A stretch of DNA of 64,000 bases from Streptomyces atratus (GTDB lineage: Bacteria > Actinomycetota > Actinomycetes > Streptomycetales > Streptomycetaceae): positions 1 through 64,000 of the forward strand of contig NZ_FPJO01000005.1 in assembly GCF_900119365.1 (NCBI RefSeq). The letters are read 5' to 3'. Positions 34,498 through 42,634 of the stretch are shown here, one piece after another. The notes under the pieces were generated by a model. It did no database searches and had not been told where the DNA came from. It worked only from the letters and a program-made list of their open reading frames with translations. Made by a program: the position numbers and the translations under genes. Numbering within the stretch: position 1 is the stretch's first letter; each line of letters starts with the position of its first letter.

Positions 34498-35547
34498 TTG
34501 CCCGGTCCGTCCCACGATTCCGCTCGCGATGCCCGCCCCACACTGGAGGCCGTGGCGGCCCGCGCCGGGGTCTCCCGGGCGACGGTCTCCCGGGTGGTGA
34601 ACGGCGGGGCGGGGGTGCGCAAGCCGCTCGTGGACCAGGTGCGCAAGGCGGTCGAGGAGCTCGGATACGTACCGAACCACGCCGCCCGGACCCTGGTCAC
34701 CCGGCGCAACGGCGCAGTCGCCGTGATCATCGACGAGCCGGAGTTCCGGATCTTCTCCGACCCGTTCTTCTCCCAGCAGATCCGTGGCATCAGCCGCGAA
34801 CTTACCTTGCACGACTCCCAGTTGGTGCTGCTTCTGGTGGAGGGCAGCGGCGACTTCGACCGGATCGCCCGCTATCTGGCCGGCGGCCATGTGGACGGGG
34901 TGCTGGCCTTCTCGCTGCACACCGACGACGAACTCCCCGCGATCATCCGCAGGTTCCGGGTGCCCACGGTCTACGGCGGCCGTCCGGGCCGGCCCGGCGC
35001 CGCGTCCGAACTGGCCGTCCCGTACGTCGACTGCGACAACCGGGGCGGCGCGGCCGAGGCCGTGCGCCATCTCGTCGCCCTGGGCCGGCGGCGGATCGCG
35101 CACATCGCCGGGCCGCGCGACCAGACCTCGGCCCTCGACCGCATCGACGGCTACCGCGATGTGCTGCCCGACGTCGATCCGACCCTGCTGGCGGACGGCG
35201 ACTTCACCGTCGAGGGTGGCGCGCGGGCGATGGCGGAACTCCTCGACCGCCACCCCGGTCTGGACGCGGTCTTCACCGCCAACGATCTGATGGCCTCGGG
35301 CGCCCTGCGGGTGCTGCGCGAGCGCGGTCGCGGGGTGCCGGACGAGGTGGCCCTGGTCGGCTTCGACAACATGGTGTCGATAGCCGAGGCCACCGAGCCT
35401 CCGCTGACGACGGTCCGTCAGGATGTGGAAGGAATGGGCCGGTTGATGGTGCGGATGCTGATGAGCCGCCTCAACGGCGAGGCCGGGGGCGACGAGCAGG
35501 CATCGGTGATCACGCCGACCGAGCTGGTCCGCCGGGCTTCCGCCTAG
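34498..35547 (+). CDS. LacI family transcriptional regulator
   Basis: A 349-aa sugar-responsive repressor. The N-terminal HTH and hinge read TLEAVAARAGVSRATVSRVVNG...VRKAVEELGYVPNHAARTL, followed by the periplasmic-binding-protein-like effector domain (residues about 70-345). The effector is unknown and no sugar transport operon lies beside it. TTG at 34498 was chosen because GAGGAG lies 7 nt upstream; the GTG at 34480 precedes that site. TTAGGCTG near 34420 could be its -10. Its TAG overlaps the convergent MpaB gene's stop in the shared sequence CTAG. Confidence 0.93.
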   Translation: MPGPSHDSARDARPTLEAVAARAGVSRATVSRVVNGGAGVRKPLVDQVRKAVEELGYVPNHAARTLVTRRNGAVAVIIDEPEFRIFSDPFFSQQIRGISRELTLHDSQLVLLLVEGSGDFDRIARYLAGGHVDGVLAFSLHTDDELPAIIRRFRVPTVYGGRPGRPGAASELAVPYVDCDNRGGAAEAVRHLVALGRRRIAHIAGPRDQTSALDRIDGYRDVLPDVDPTLLADGDFTVEGGARAMAELLDRHPGLDAVFTANDLMASGALRVLRERGRGVPDEVALVGFDNMVSIAEATEPPLTTVRQDVEGMGRLMVRMLMSRLNGEAGGDEQASVITPTELVRRASA

Positions 35548-36434
35548 GCCCTGAGCCCTCCCCCGCGCCGGACGGCCGCGCGACGGGCCGCCCGGGCCCT
35601 GCGCGCGTACGGCAGATAGCGCAGCCGCTCGGGGAGCACCGGCACCACGCGCCGCACCACCCCGCAGAACCGCCGCAGTGCGCGCTCCTGCTCGTCCGTC
35701 CACTCCAGCCCGATCGCCTCGCGTGCCTCCGGCGGCATCAGCCCGATGGTGACGAACCGCCGGAACCGGGCCAGCGGCGGGAGCAGCACCGGCCACAACA
35801 CCTTCAGCAGCAGCCTGAGCGGCAGCGGCCCGCGGTCCGGCGGCGGTACGGGACGATCGGTGGCGATCAGGTCCTCGACGACCGCGGTCGCCTCGATCTC
35901 CTCGGCGAGCACCTTGCGGAAGTACGGCCAGAACTCCTCGATCGTCTGCGGCATGTCCCGGTCGTGGATGCCGAGGATCCTGCCGACCTGGAGCCACTCC
36001 CGGTACAGCGCCCGCTCCTGTGCCCCGGTGAGCGGCCGGACGAGATAGCGCGCGCCGTGCTGGTAGACCGGGAACCCGGTGGCGTGCACCCACGCGTAGT
36101 TCGCGGGCGACAGCGCATGGTAGCGGCGCCCCCGGGTGTCGGTGCCCTGGATGGTGCGGTGCAGGCGCCGCAGTCTGCGCCCCTCCTCGGCCGCCTCCTC
36201 ACCCCCGTACACCCAGAGCTGGAGCGAGCGCAGGGACCTCTCGCCGCGCCCCCAGGGGTCCGTGCGGAAGACGGAGTGCTCGTCGACGCCGGCGCCGACC
36301 GCCGGGTGGGCGACCTGGAGGGTGAGCGCGGCGGGCAGCATCAGCAGGGCCCGGATGTCACCCGAGAGGCTCCAGAGCACACCGCCGGGCGGCGGCGGTA
36401 CGGGGTCGGCGCCTCTGGCCGGTTCGCTGCTCAT
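35544..36434 (-). CDS. MpaB-family (DUF2236) oxygenase, copy 1
   Basis: A 296-aa member of the DUF2236 superfamily, which includes the haem-dependent latex-clearing protein Lcp and the fungal MpaB oxygenase. Visible family features are SGDIRALLMLPAALTLQVAHPAVGAGV at residues 24-50, a YHALSPANYAWVHATGF block (His residues likely to matter for haem) and FWPYFRKVLAEEIE. The C-terminus is strongly basic (about 30 residues, Arg-rich). GGGAGCACCGT precedes the ATG. It is divergent from a second DUF2236 gene with 294 nt between them, and a TetR regulator follows; a shared substrate or control is likely. The substrate is unknown. Confidence 0.87.
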   Translation of the reverse strand: MSSEPARGADPVPPPPGGVLWSLSGDIRALLMLPAALTLQVAHPAVGAGVDEHSVFRTDPWGRGERSLRSLQLWVYGGEEAAEEGRRLRRLHRTIQGTDTRGRRYHALSPANYAWVHATGFPVYQHGARYLVRPLTGAQERALYREWLQVGRILGIHDRDMPQTIEEFWPYFRKVLAEEIEATAVVEDLIATDRPVPPPDRGPLPLRLLLKVLWPVLLPPLARFRRFVTIGLMPPEAREAIGLEWTDEQERALRRFCGVVRRVVPVLPERLRYLPYARRARAARRAAVRRGGGLRA

Positions 36435-36728
36435 ACGGTGCTCCCGACGGTCGGCGGGTGCACGGTCCGGCGCCCGGCCCCCTTTGTGATCCAGTATGCG
36501 AGCGCTTCGGAAGTCATGCGCACCGGCCCCCGCTGCACCTCGTCGTATGCCCGGTCGTCGGCGGTGTTGACGGGACTCGTGAAACATGTCGATAGTATTT
36601 GTAACTTTGACTCCCGGACCGGACGGCCCCTCACATTCCTTGCACAGAAGGCGAGTTGGCCGGTCACGCAGCGACAACCCACAGGAGCGGCCCCGCAGGG
36701 AGTCGGTAACCGGACAGGAGGGCGCACC
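36435..36728. promoter_or_regulatory. divergent promoter region between the two MpaB-family genes
   Basis: A 294-nt region with an AT-richer core at about 36565-36610, probably holding both promoters. The core includes GTCGATA (36588-36594), which is also the half-site core found in the inverted repeats before the tetR gene at 38253. It is flanked by CGGGACTC and GACTCCCG, a loose inverted repeat. Confidence 0.45.
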
Positions 36729-37703
36729 ATGGGCCGATACAGCCGCCTGCACGAGATACGCCGGATGGATCCGGCGCGCGACTACGCCGAGATCCTTCGG
36801 CTCATCTCTCAGTACGAGTTCCCCTGGGACTACCGGCAGGGGGTGAGTGTCGCCTTCCTCCGGGACTACGGCGTTCCCCGGATCTCCGTGCTCCTCGACC
36901 GGACCCAGGAGTTCGAACGGGCCGGGCAGAAGCGGTACGACGACACGATGCTGATCGGGTACGAGATGGCCGCCGACGGCTTCGACTCGGAGCGCGGGCG
37001 GGCGGCCGCGCGTCATCTCAACCGGATCCACGGCAAGTACAGGATCGCGGACGACGACTTCCGCTATGTCCTCGCGACCACGGTCGTGGGGCCGAAGCGC
37101 TGGATCGACCGGTTCGGCTGGCGTCCCCTGTGCGCCCAGGAGGTCCAGGCGCTGGTGGAGGCCGGCCGGAAGACGGCGGCGATGATGGGCATCGAGGGGG
37201 CGCCCGACACGTACGAGGGGTTCGAGCGGTTTCTCGACTCCTACGAGGAGCGGATGTTCGCGTACGACCCGGCGAACCGGCGGGTCGCGAACGCCACGTT
37301 CCGCGTGATCGCGAGCTGGTATCCGCGTCCGTTACGGCCCCTGGTGGCGAGATTCGCTCTCGGGCTGCTGGACGAGCCGCTGCTGGCGGCGCTGGGCTTC
37401 CGGCCGCAGCCGCGGTGGGTGCGGGCCTCGGCGTCGGCGGCCCTGCGCCTGCGCGCACAGTGTGTCCGCAGGCTGCCGGCCCGGCCACGCAGGTTTCCCG
37501 CGCGCCCGCGGCCCCGTTCGTACCCCTTCGGCTGGCGGCTCGACGACCTCGGTCCGCACTGGGCCCGCAACCGCCCCGTGGAACCCCTGCCCGACGAGAG
37601 GGACGGCCACGCCGGTGGATCTACCCGGCGGCGAGCAGCGGCACCAGATAGCGGCGGGCGAACTCCCGCACCTGGGTGTCGTCGTCCAGCTCGAAACAGC
37701 TGA
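36729..37703 (+). CDS. MpaB-family (DUF2236) oxygenase, copy 2
   Basis: A 324-aa DUF2236 protein from a different subgroup than the divergent copy. Features include REIL-like N-terminal helices, FPWDYRQGVSVAFLRDYGVPRISVLL, the His-containing HLNRIHGKYRIADDDFRYVLATTVVGP block and WYPRPLRPLVARFALGLLDEPLL. The Arg/Pro-rich tail (residues 255-324) looks disordered. ACAGGAGGGCGC precedes the ATG. Its 3' end overlaps the convergent tetR gene by 83 bp, so the two transcripts are antisense there. The start of the reading frame is firm; the function beyond 'putative haem oxygenase' is not visible. Confidence 0.88.
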   Translation: MGRYSRLHEIRRMDPARDYAEILRLISQYEFPWDYRQGVSVAFLRDYGVPRISVLLDRTQEFERAGQKRYDDTMLIGYEMAADGFDSERGRAAARHLNRIHGKYRIADDDFRYVLATTVVGPKRWIDRFGWRPLCAQEVQALVEAGRKTAAMMGIEGAPDTYEGFERFLDSYEERMFAYDPANRRVANATFRVIASWYPRPLRPLVARFALGLLDEPLLAALGFRPQPRWVRASASAALRLRAQCVRRLPARPRRFPARPRPRSYPFGWRLDDLGPHWARNRPVEPLPDERDGHAGGSTRRRAAAPDSGGRTPAPGCRRPARNS

Positions 37704-38253
37704 CGGGGTTGAGGAGGAAGGAGACGGTGATCCGCACCATCAGTTCGGCGACCGGAGTCGGATCACTCGCCGCCCGGCCCTCCGCGCGCCGGGCGTCACG
37801 CAGCCGGTCGGCGAGGTACTCGCGGATGGCGAGGAAGGCCGGTCCGCTCTCCAGGGTCAGGAACGGCAGCATCGTCTCGGGCTCCAGTCTCAGCAGACCG
37901 CCGATGAGCGGATGCTCGCGGATGTGCCGGAGCACCGCGGCGAAGCCCTCGACGAGCCGATCCTCCGTCGTGGGCAGCGCGGCCACGGCATCGTCCACCT
38001 CCACGACGAAGCGGCGGTACTCGCGCAGCAGACAGGCGGAGACGAGGCTGTCCTTGTTGCCGATCCGCCGGTACACGGTCACCCGCGAGACCCTGGCGCG
38101 CTTGGCGACGTCGTCGACGGTGGAGCGGCGCAGCCCGAAGGTCATGAACTGCTCGCGCGCGGCGTCCAGGATCTGCTCGCTCAGCGCGTCGGAGGGCGGC
38201 GTCGCGCGGAGCGCCAGGGCCAGCCGTGTCTCGTCGGTGCTCCGTGCCGTCAT
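37621..38253 (-). CDS. TetR family transcriptional regulator
   Basis: A 210-aa repressor with the TetR HTH at residues about 25-70 (ILDAAREQFMTFGLRRSTVDDVAKRARVSRVTVYRRIGNKD) and a helical ligand-binding domain. Its ATG follows GAGAGGG. Upstream lie three copies of a GTCGATAC/GATACGGAG-type half-site in inverted orientation (38294-38356), consistent with autoregulation. The same GTCGATA core is found between the two MpaB genes, so these are likely targets. It is convergent and overlapping with MpaB copy 2. Confidence 0.92.
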   Translation of the reverse strand: MTARSTDETRLALALRATPPSDALSEQILDAAREQFMTFGLRRSTVDDVAKRARVSRVTVYRRIGNKDSLVSACLLREYRRFVVEVDDAVAALPTTEDRLVEGFAAVLRHIREHPLIGGLLRLEPETMLPFLTLESGPAFLAIREYLADRLRDARRAEGRAASDPTPVAELMVRITVSFLLNPVSCFELDDDTQVREFARRYLVPLLAAG

Positions 38254-38293
38254 GGGCCCTCTCCCGTTCCGCCGCGTCCACCCCACCATAGAA

Positions 38294-38356
38294 GTCGATA
38301 CGGAGTGACCCACCCCATGGCTCCGTATCTCTGCATCCCCGCACCTCTGTATCGAC
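38294..38356. promoter_or_regulatory. inverted-repeat operator upstream of tetR
   Basis: GATACGGAG (38297-38305) and CTCCGTATC (38321-38329) form a perfect 9-bp inverted repeat with a 15-nt spacer; GTCGATAC (38294-38301) and GTATCGAC (38349-38356) form a second perfect one. They lie 41-103 nt before the tetR ATG, where an autoregulatory operator would be expected. Confidence 0.7.
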
Positions 38357-38359
38357 GCG

Positions 38360-38398
38360 GGCAGGGGCGCCCACCTGGCTCCGGTGGGTACCCCTGCC
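38360..38398 (-). terminator. hairpin after the frameshifted unknown gene
   Basis: A 16-bp stem with a 2-bp mismatch (GGCAGGGG-CCCACC paired with GGTGGG-CCCCTGCC) and a 7-nt loop. It lies just beyond the last coding-like stretch of the minus-strand fragment at 38400-39030. Confidence 0.6.
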
Positions 38399-38399
38399 T

Positions 38400-39030
38400 T
38401 CGGTGCGGTGGGTACTGCTCGCAGGTCCCGGCGAACGTCCCGCAGGTCACCACATCGGTGGCCGCCGCGGTCGTGTCCAGCCAGACGACGCGCCGGCCGT
38501 CGCCGAGCGACGGGGCCGGCTGGGAGCCGGAGGAGCAGGAGACACGGGTGAAGTTGTCGATGCCCGCGACCACATCGGCGGTCTTGGAGACCTTCACCTC
38601 GGTCGGTCCGTCTGCGGGTACATGGCGCGCGTGGAGTCGACGAGCGTGTACGAGCCGTCCGGCTCCTTGTTGACGTCCGGCTTCGCCTCGGTGCCGTCGA
38701 CGCGTACGCCCGTCCCCTGCGCGGGCGACGCGTCGGCCGCGTCGGTGATCGGCAGCCGGTCCGTGACGGATATGTGCCGGCCCTGGGCGACACAGGAGGC
38801 CAGCACGCCCGCGGTCGCCGGATGCTCCAGCCATTCGCGTGCGACGACACTGCGCACGGTCACCCCGCGCCGCATCATCTCGGAGTCGGCCTCTTCGTGG
38901 TTGTCCTCGAAGCTGAGCACCGCGGGCACATGCCTGGCCGGCACCAGGACCCAACCCTCTTCCTGCCGCCCGTCGGCCGGGGTCAGGTTCTCCGGTGGAT
39001 TTCCGCAGACCGAGGCCCCCGGGGACCAGG
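38400..39030 (-). pseudogene. frameshifted gene of unknown function (possible regulator remnant)
   Basis: Two overlapping minus-strand frames have strong coding composition but neither forms a complete gene. The upstream part reads ENLTPADGRQEEGWVLVPAR, then SFEDNHEEADSEMMRRGVTV and LASCVAQGRHISVTDRLPI, ending at a stop at 38594. A shift of one base near 38610-38620 leads into EVKVSKTADVVAGIDNFTRV and RRVVWLDTTAAATDVVTCG. The MRRGVTVRSVVAREWLEHPA stretch faintly resembles the effector part of TrmB-type HTH regulators, but no HTH is present. No start codon with a ribosome site is clear, and the gene runs up against the macro-domain gene. A hairpin follows. Either a decayed gene or a sequencing error in a real one. 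Confidence 0.5.
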
Positions 39031-39038
39031 CCAGACCG

Positions 39039-39515
39039 CTAGTCGAAGTCGTAGACCGTCACCGGTATGTCCCGGCCGGTCAGCCGCTTCTCGATCAGGG
39101 GCTCGATCCGGGACCACTTCCCGCCCGCGAGCCCGCAGCCGATCCGCGGCATGTGGACCGAGGCCCCCAGCTCGCGGGCCCGTTCGGCCACCGCGTCCAG
39201 CCCCGTGTCGATCGCCTCGTAGCGCACCGGGACCCCGTTGCTGCCTGTACGCATCCCTCGCTGGCCCACCATGTTCGCCACCCAGATGTACGGGCTCACC
39301 TGCACGAACTGCACCGCGCCGAGAGCGAAGTCGTTGTCCGCGCGCTCCCGGTGCCATCGCCGGTAGGACGCTTCGGGTTCGGGCCAGCGGCGCGAGAGTG
39401 CCAGGACGAATCCCTTGCCCCAGCCGCCCAGGTCGTTGCAGACGTGGACGATCAGCTTGACGCCCTTGCCGTGGGGCGCCGTCGCATCCCCCTGCACGTA
39501 CATGATCTCGGACAT
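39039..39515 (-). CDS. macro-domain protein (ADP-ribose binding/hydrolase-like)
   Basis: A 158-aa single macro domain resembling the yeast Poa1p/TARG1-like group that binds ADP-ribose and can remove ADP-ribose from nucleotides or proteins. Typical features are MYVQGDAT at the N-terminus, LIVHVCNDLGGWGKGF (the ligand loop, with Asn and Asp) and MPRIGCGLAGGKW (the glycine-rich phosphate loop). There is no Shine-Dalgarno; TAGCCT ends 6 nt before the ATG, so it may be leaderless. It stands alone with no toxin-like ADP-ribosyltransferase beside it. It is divergent from the MerR gene. Confidence 0.9.
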   Translation of the reverse strand: MSEIMYVQGDATAPHGKGVKLIVHVCNDLGGWGKGFVLALSRRWPEPEASYRRWHRERADNDFALGAVQFVQVSPYIWVANMVGQRGMRTGSNGVPVRYEAIDTGLDAVAERARELGASVHMPRIGCGLAGGKWSRIEPLIEKRLTGRDIPVTVYDFD

Positions 39516-39566
39516 GGCAACAGGCTAAGGGCTGTCCCGTAGGCGGCGCCTCTGACAACCGGGCAC

Positions 39567-39600
39567 TTTCACATCAATGGTGAGACAGCAATACTGTTGC
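39567..39600 (+). promoter_or_regulatory. inverted repeats in the merR promoter region
   Basis: TTTCAC-N7-GTGAGA (39567-39585) and ACAG-CAATA-CTGT (39585-39597) are adjacent imperfect and perfect dyads 61-91 nt before the MerR start, a plausible autoregulatory site. Confidence 0.5.
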
Positions 39601-39657
39601 ACCGGGTGGATCACGCGCGCTGCGGATCGCCCTCAGGGCCGGACACGAGGAGCAGAT

Positions 39658-40389
39658 ATGGCGACCGGGGCCGAGGAACCTACGCTCACCGTCGACGAGC
39701 TGGCGGCGCGCGCCGGGGTGACCGTGCGTACGGTGCGTTTCTACAGCACTCGCGGGCTGCTGCCGCCCCCGGTCATCGGACCGCGCCGGGTGGGGCACTA
39801 CGGACACGACCACCTGTCCCGGCTGGCGCTCATCGAGGAGCTCCAGCACCAGGGCATGACGCTGGCCGCCATCGAACGCTATCTGGAGCAGCTGCCGCCG
39901 GACCTGAGCGCGCATGACCTGGCGATCCACCGGGCCCTGGTGGCGTCCTGGGCACCGGACTCGGCGGAGGACGCGACGCGGGCGGAGCTGGAGAGGCGAG
40001 CCGGCCGGGCGCTGACCGGGCAGGACATCGCGCGGCTGGCCGCGATGGGGGTGCTGGAGCGCGCGGAGCCGGTCGACGGCTGCTACCGGGTGGACCCGGG
40101 GCTGCTGCGGCTCGGGATCGAGCTGCTCGGCGTGCCGATCGCGCACGAGACGATCCTGGCCGCCCGCACGGTTCTGCTGGAGCACTCCCGGTCCGCCGCA
40201 CAGGAGCTGACCCGGCTGTTCCGGGACGAGGTGTGGGGTCCGTACCGGGAGCGGGAGTCGGACCCCGAGCACGTGGCGGCGATGAAGTCGCTGTCGGCCC
40301 ATATGCAGCCGATGGTGATCCAGGCGCTGGTGACCGCGTTCCAGCGGTCGCTGAAGGAAGAGCTGCGGGCCGCGTTCACGACGGAGTGA
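39658..40389 (+). CDS. MerR family transcriptional regulator
   Basis: A 243-aa regulator with an N-terminal MerR HTH (TVDELAARAGVTVRTVRFYSTRGLLPPP, residues 11-38), wing and dimerisation helix, and a long C-terminal domain of about 150 residues with no metal-binding cysteines, suggesting a non-metal effector. GAGGAG precedes the ATG by 6 nt. It converges on fadB, the last gene of the beta-oxidation operon, with 34 nt between the stops. MerR proteins of this type beside acyl-CoA genes suggest control by acyl-CoA or a fatty acid (inference). Confidence 0.9.
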   Translation: MATGAEEPTLTVDELAARAGVTVRTVRFYSTRGLLPPPVIGPRRVGHYGHDHLSRLALIEELQHQGMTLAAIERYLEQLPPDLSAHDLAIHRALVASWAPDSAEDATRAELERRAGRALTGQDIARLAAMGVLERAEPVDGCYRVDPGLLRLGIELLGVPIAHETILAARTVLLEHSRSAAQELTRLFRDEVWGPYRERESDPEHVAAMKSLSAHMQPMVIQALVTAFQRSLKEELRAAFTTE

Positions 40390-40423
40390 ACACGGCCCGC
40401 GGGATGGGCGTCAGTCGTGGGGC

Positions 40424-42595
40424 TCAGTCGTGGAAGGTCTCGCCCTTCTCGGCCTTCTCCACGAGCAGCGCGGGCGGCAGGAAGCGGTCGCCGTACCGCT
40501 CCGCGAGCTCCCGGGCGCGGGCGACGAAGCCGGGCAGGCCGCCCTCGTACCCGTTGATGTACTGGAGCACACCGCCGGTCCACGGCGGGAAGCCGATGCC
40601 CATGATGGAGCCGATGTTGGCGTCGGCGACCGAGACGAGGACGTTCTCCTCCAGGCAGCGGACACTGTCCAGAGCCTCGGAGAACAGCATCCGCTCCTTC
40701 ATGTCGATGAAGGGGATGTCCGAGTCGGACTTCGTGAAGTGCTCCCGCAGTCCGGGCCAGAGGCGGGTGCGCCTGCCGTTCTCGTCGTACTCGTAGAAGC
40801 CCGCGCCGCCGCTGCGTCCCGGCCGTTCGAACTCGTCGACCATCCGGTCGATGACCGCGTCCGAGGGGTGTCCGGCCCAGGTGCCGCCGGTCTCCTCGAC
40901 GGCCCGGCGGGTCTCGTTGCGGATCTTGCGGGGCAGGGTGAGCGTCAGCTCGTCCATCAGGGAGAGCACCTTGGCCGGGTACCCCGACTGTGCCGCGGCC
41001 TGCTCGACGGACGCGGGCTCGACGCCCTCGCCGACCATGGCGACGCCCTCGTTGATGAACTGGCCGATGACGCGAGAGGTGAAGAAGCCGCGCGAGTCGT
41101 TGACGACGATCGGGGTCTTCTTGATCCGGCGGACCAGGTCGAAGGCACGGGCCAGGGCCTCGTCGCCGGTCCGCTCGCCCTTGATGATCTCGACCAGCGG
41201 CATCTTGTCCACGGGCGAGAAGAAGTGCAGCCCGATGAAGTCGGCCGGGCGCTCCACACCTTCGGCGAGGACGGTGATGGGCAGGGTCGAGGTGTTGGAG
41301 CAGAGCAGCGCGTCCGGCTCGATGATGTCCTGGATCTCCTGGAACACCTTGTGCTTGAGCGCGGTGTCCTCGAAGACGGCCTCGATGACGGCGTCGCAGC
41401 CCGCGAGATCGGCCGGGTCGCCGGTCGCGGTGATCCGGGCCAGCAGTTCGTCGCGCTCGGCCTCGGTGGTGCGGCCCCGGGAGAGCGCCTTGTCGAGGAG
41501 TTTCTCGCTGTACTCCTTGCCCTTGGCCGCGGCCTCGGTGGAGACGTCCTTGAGCACGACCTCGATACCGGCCCGCGCACAGGAGTACGCGATGCCCGCG
41601 CCCATCATCCCGGCGCCGAGCACGGCGACCTTGTTGACCTGGCGCTCCTCGATGCCCTTGGGGCGGCTGGCACCGGAGTTGACGGCCTGGAGGTCGAAGA
41701 AGAACGCCTGGATCATGTTCTTCGCGACCTGGCCGGTGACCAGCTCGGTGAAGTAGCGGGCCTCGATGGTCAGCGCGGTCTCGAAGTCGACCTGGGAGCC
41801 CTCGACGGCGGCTGCGAGGATGTTGCGGGGCGCGGGCATCGGGGCGCCCGCGAGCTGCTTCTTCAGGTTGGACGGGAACGCCGGCAGGTTGGCGGCGAAC
41901 TTCGGGTTGGACGGGGTGCCGCCGGGGATCCTGTACCCCTTGACGTCCCAGGGCTGCTGGGACTCGGGGTTGGCGTCGATGAAGGCGCGGGCCTTTTCGA
42001 GCATCTCCTCCCGGGTGGCGGCGACCTCGTGGACCAGGCCGTTCTCCAGGGCGCGCCGCGGGGTGTACTGGGTGCCCTGGAGGAGGACCTTCAGCAGCGC
42101 GTCGGCAATTCCCATGAGGCGTACGGTGCGGGTGACGCCGCCGCCGGCGGGCAGCAGGCCGAGGGTGACCTCGGGCAGGCCGATCCGGGAGCCGGGGGCG
42201 TCGAGGGCGACGCGGTGGTGCGAGGCGAGCGCGATCTCGTAACCGCCGCCGAGCGCGGCGCCGTTGATGGCGGCGACGACGGGCTTGCCGAGGGTCTCGA
42301 TGCGGCGCAGCGAGTTCTTGATGGCGGTGCCGGTGTCGAAGGCCTGCTGGGCGTTCTCGGGACCGACCTTGATCATGTCCTTGAGGTCGCCGCCCGCGAA
42401 GAAGGTCTTCTTGGCGGAGGTGTAGATGATGCCGCGGATGGAGTCCTTCTCGGCCTCGGCGCGGTCGGCGACGGCCGCGATGGAGTCCTTGAAGGCCTGG
42501 TTCATCGTGTTGGCGGACTGGTCGGGATCGTCGAGTACAAGGGTGACGACGCCGGTCTCGTCCTGTTCCCAGCGGATGGTCGTGCTCTCGGTCAT
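40424..42595 (-). CDS. fadB: fatty acid oxidation complex alpha subunit (enoyl-CoA hydratase/3-hydroxyacyl-CoA dehydrogenase)
   Basis: A 723-aa bifunctional enzyme. Residues about 10-200 form the crotonase domain, with the catalytic glutamates in GGGYE (E120) and LPEV (E142). Residues about 320-620 form the NAD-dependent 3-hydroxyacyl-CoA dehydrogenase (VAVLGAGMMGAGIAYSCA near 324-340, then FSPVDKMPLVEIIKG), and a second C-terminal helical dehydrogenase domain follows. It catalyses two consecutive steps of beta-oxidation and works with the thiolase encoded 39 nt upstream. The ATG is preceded by GGAGAAGAAGAGCAC. Last gene of the operon, converging on merR. Confidence 0.95.
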   Translation of the reverse strand: MTESTTIRWEQDETGVVTLVLDDPDQSANTMNQAFKDSIAAVADRAEAEKDSIRGIIYTSAKKTFFAGGDLKDMIKVGPENAQQAFDTGTAIKNSLRRIETLGKPVVAAINGAALGGGYEIALASHHRVALDAPGSRIGLPEVTLGLLPAGGGVTRTVRLMGIADALLKVLLQGTQYTPRRALENGLVHEVAATREEMLEKARAFIDANPESQQPWDVKGYRIPGGTPSNPKFAANLPAFPSNLKKQLAGAPMPAPRNILAAAVEGSQVDFETALTIEARYFTELVTGQVAKNMIQAFFFDLQAVNSGASRPKGIEERQVNKVAVLGAGMMGAGIAYSCARAGIEVVLKDVSTEAAAKGKEYSEKLLDKALSRGRTTEAERDELLARITATGDPADLAGCDAVIEAVFEDTALKHKVFQEIQDIIEPDALLCSNTSTLPITVLAEGVERPADFIGLHFFSPVDKMPLVEIIKGERTGDEALARAFDLVRRIKKTPIVVNDSRGFFTSRVIGQFINEGVAMVGEGVEPASVEQAAAQSGYPAKVLSLMDELTLTLPRKIRNETRRAVEETGGTWAGHPSDAVIDRMVDEFERPGRSGGAGFYEYDENGRRTRLWPGLREHFTKSDSDIPFIDMKERMLFSEALDSVRCLEENVLVSVADANIGSIMGIGFPPWTGGVLQYINGYEGGLPGFVARARELAERYGDRFLPPALLVEKAEKGETFHD

Positions 42596-42634
42596 GTGCT
42601 CTTCTTCTCCGTAAGCAGGGGTGGCCGGGGACGG

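Noticed and set aside
38380..38425. Direct repeat CGGTGGGTAC (two copies) as a possible repeat array
   Set aside because: Only two copies close together, one of which is part of a hairpin; no spacer regularity, so not CRISPR or a tandem array.
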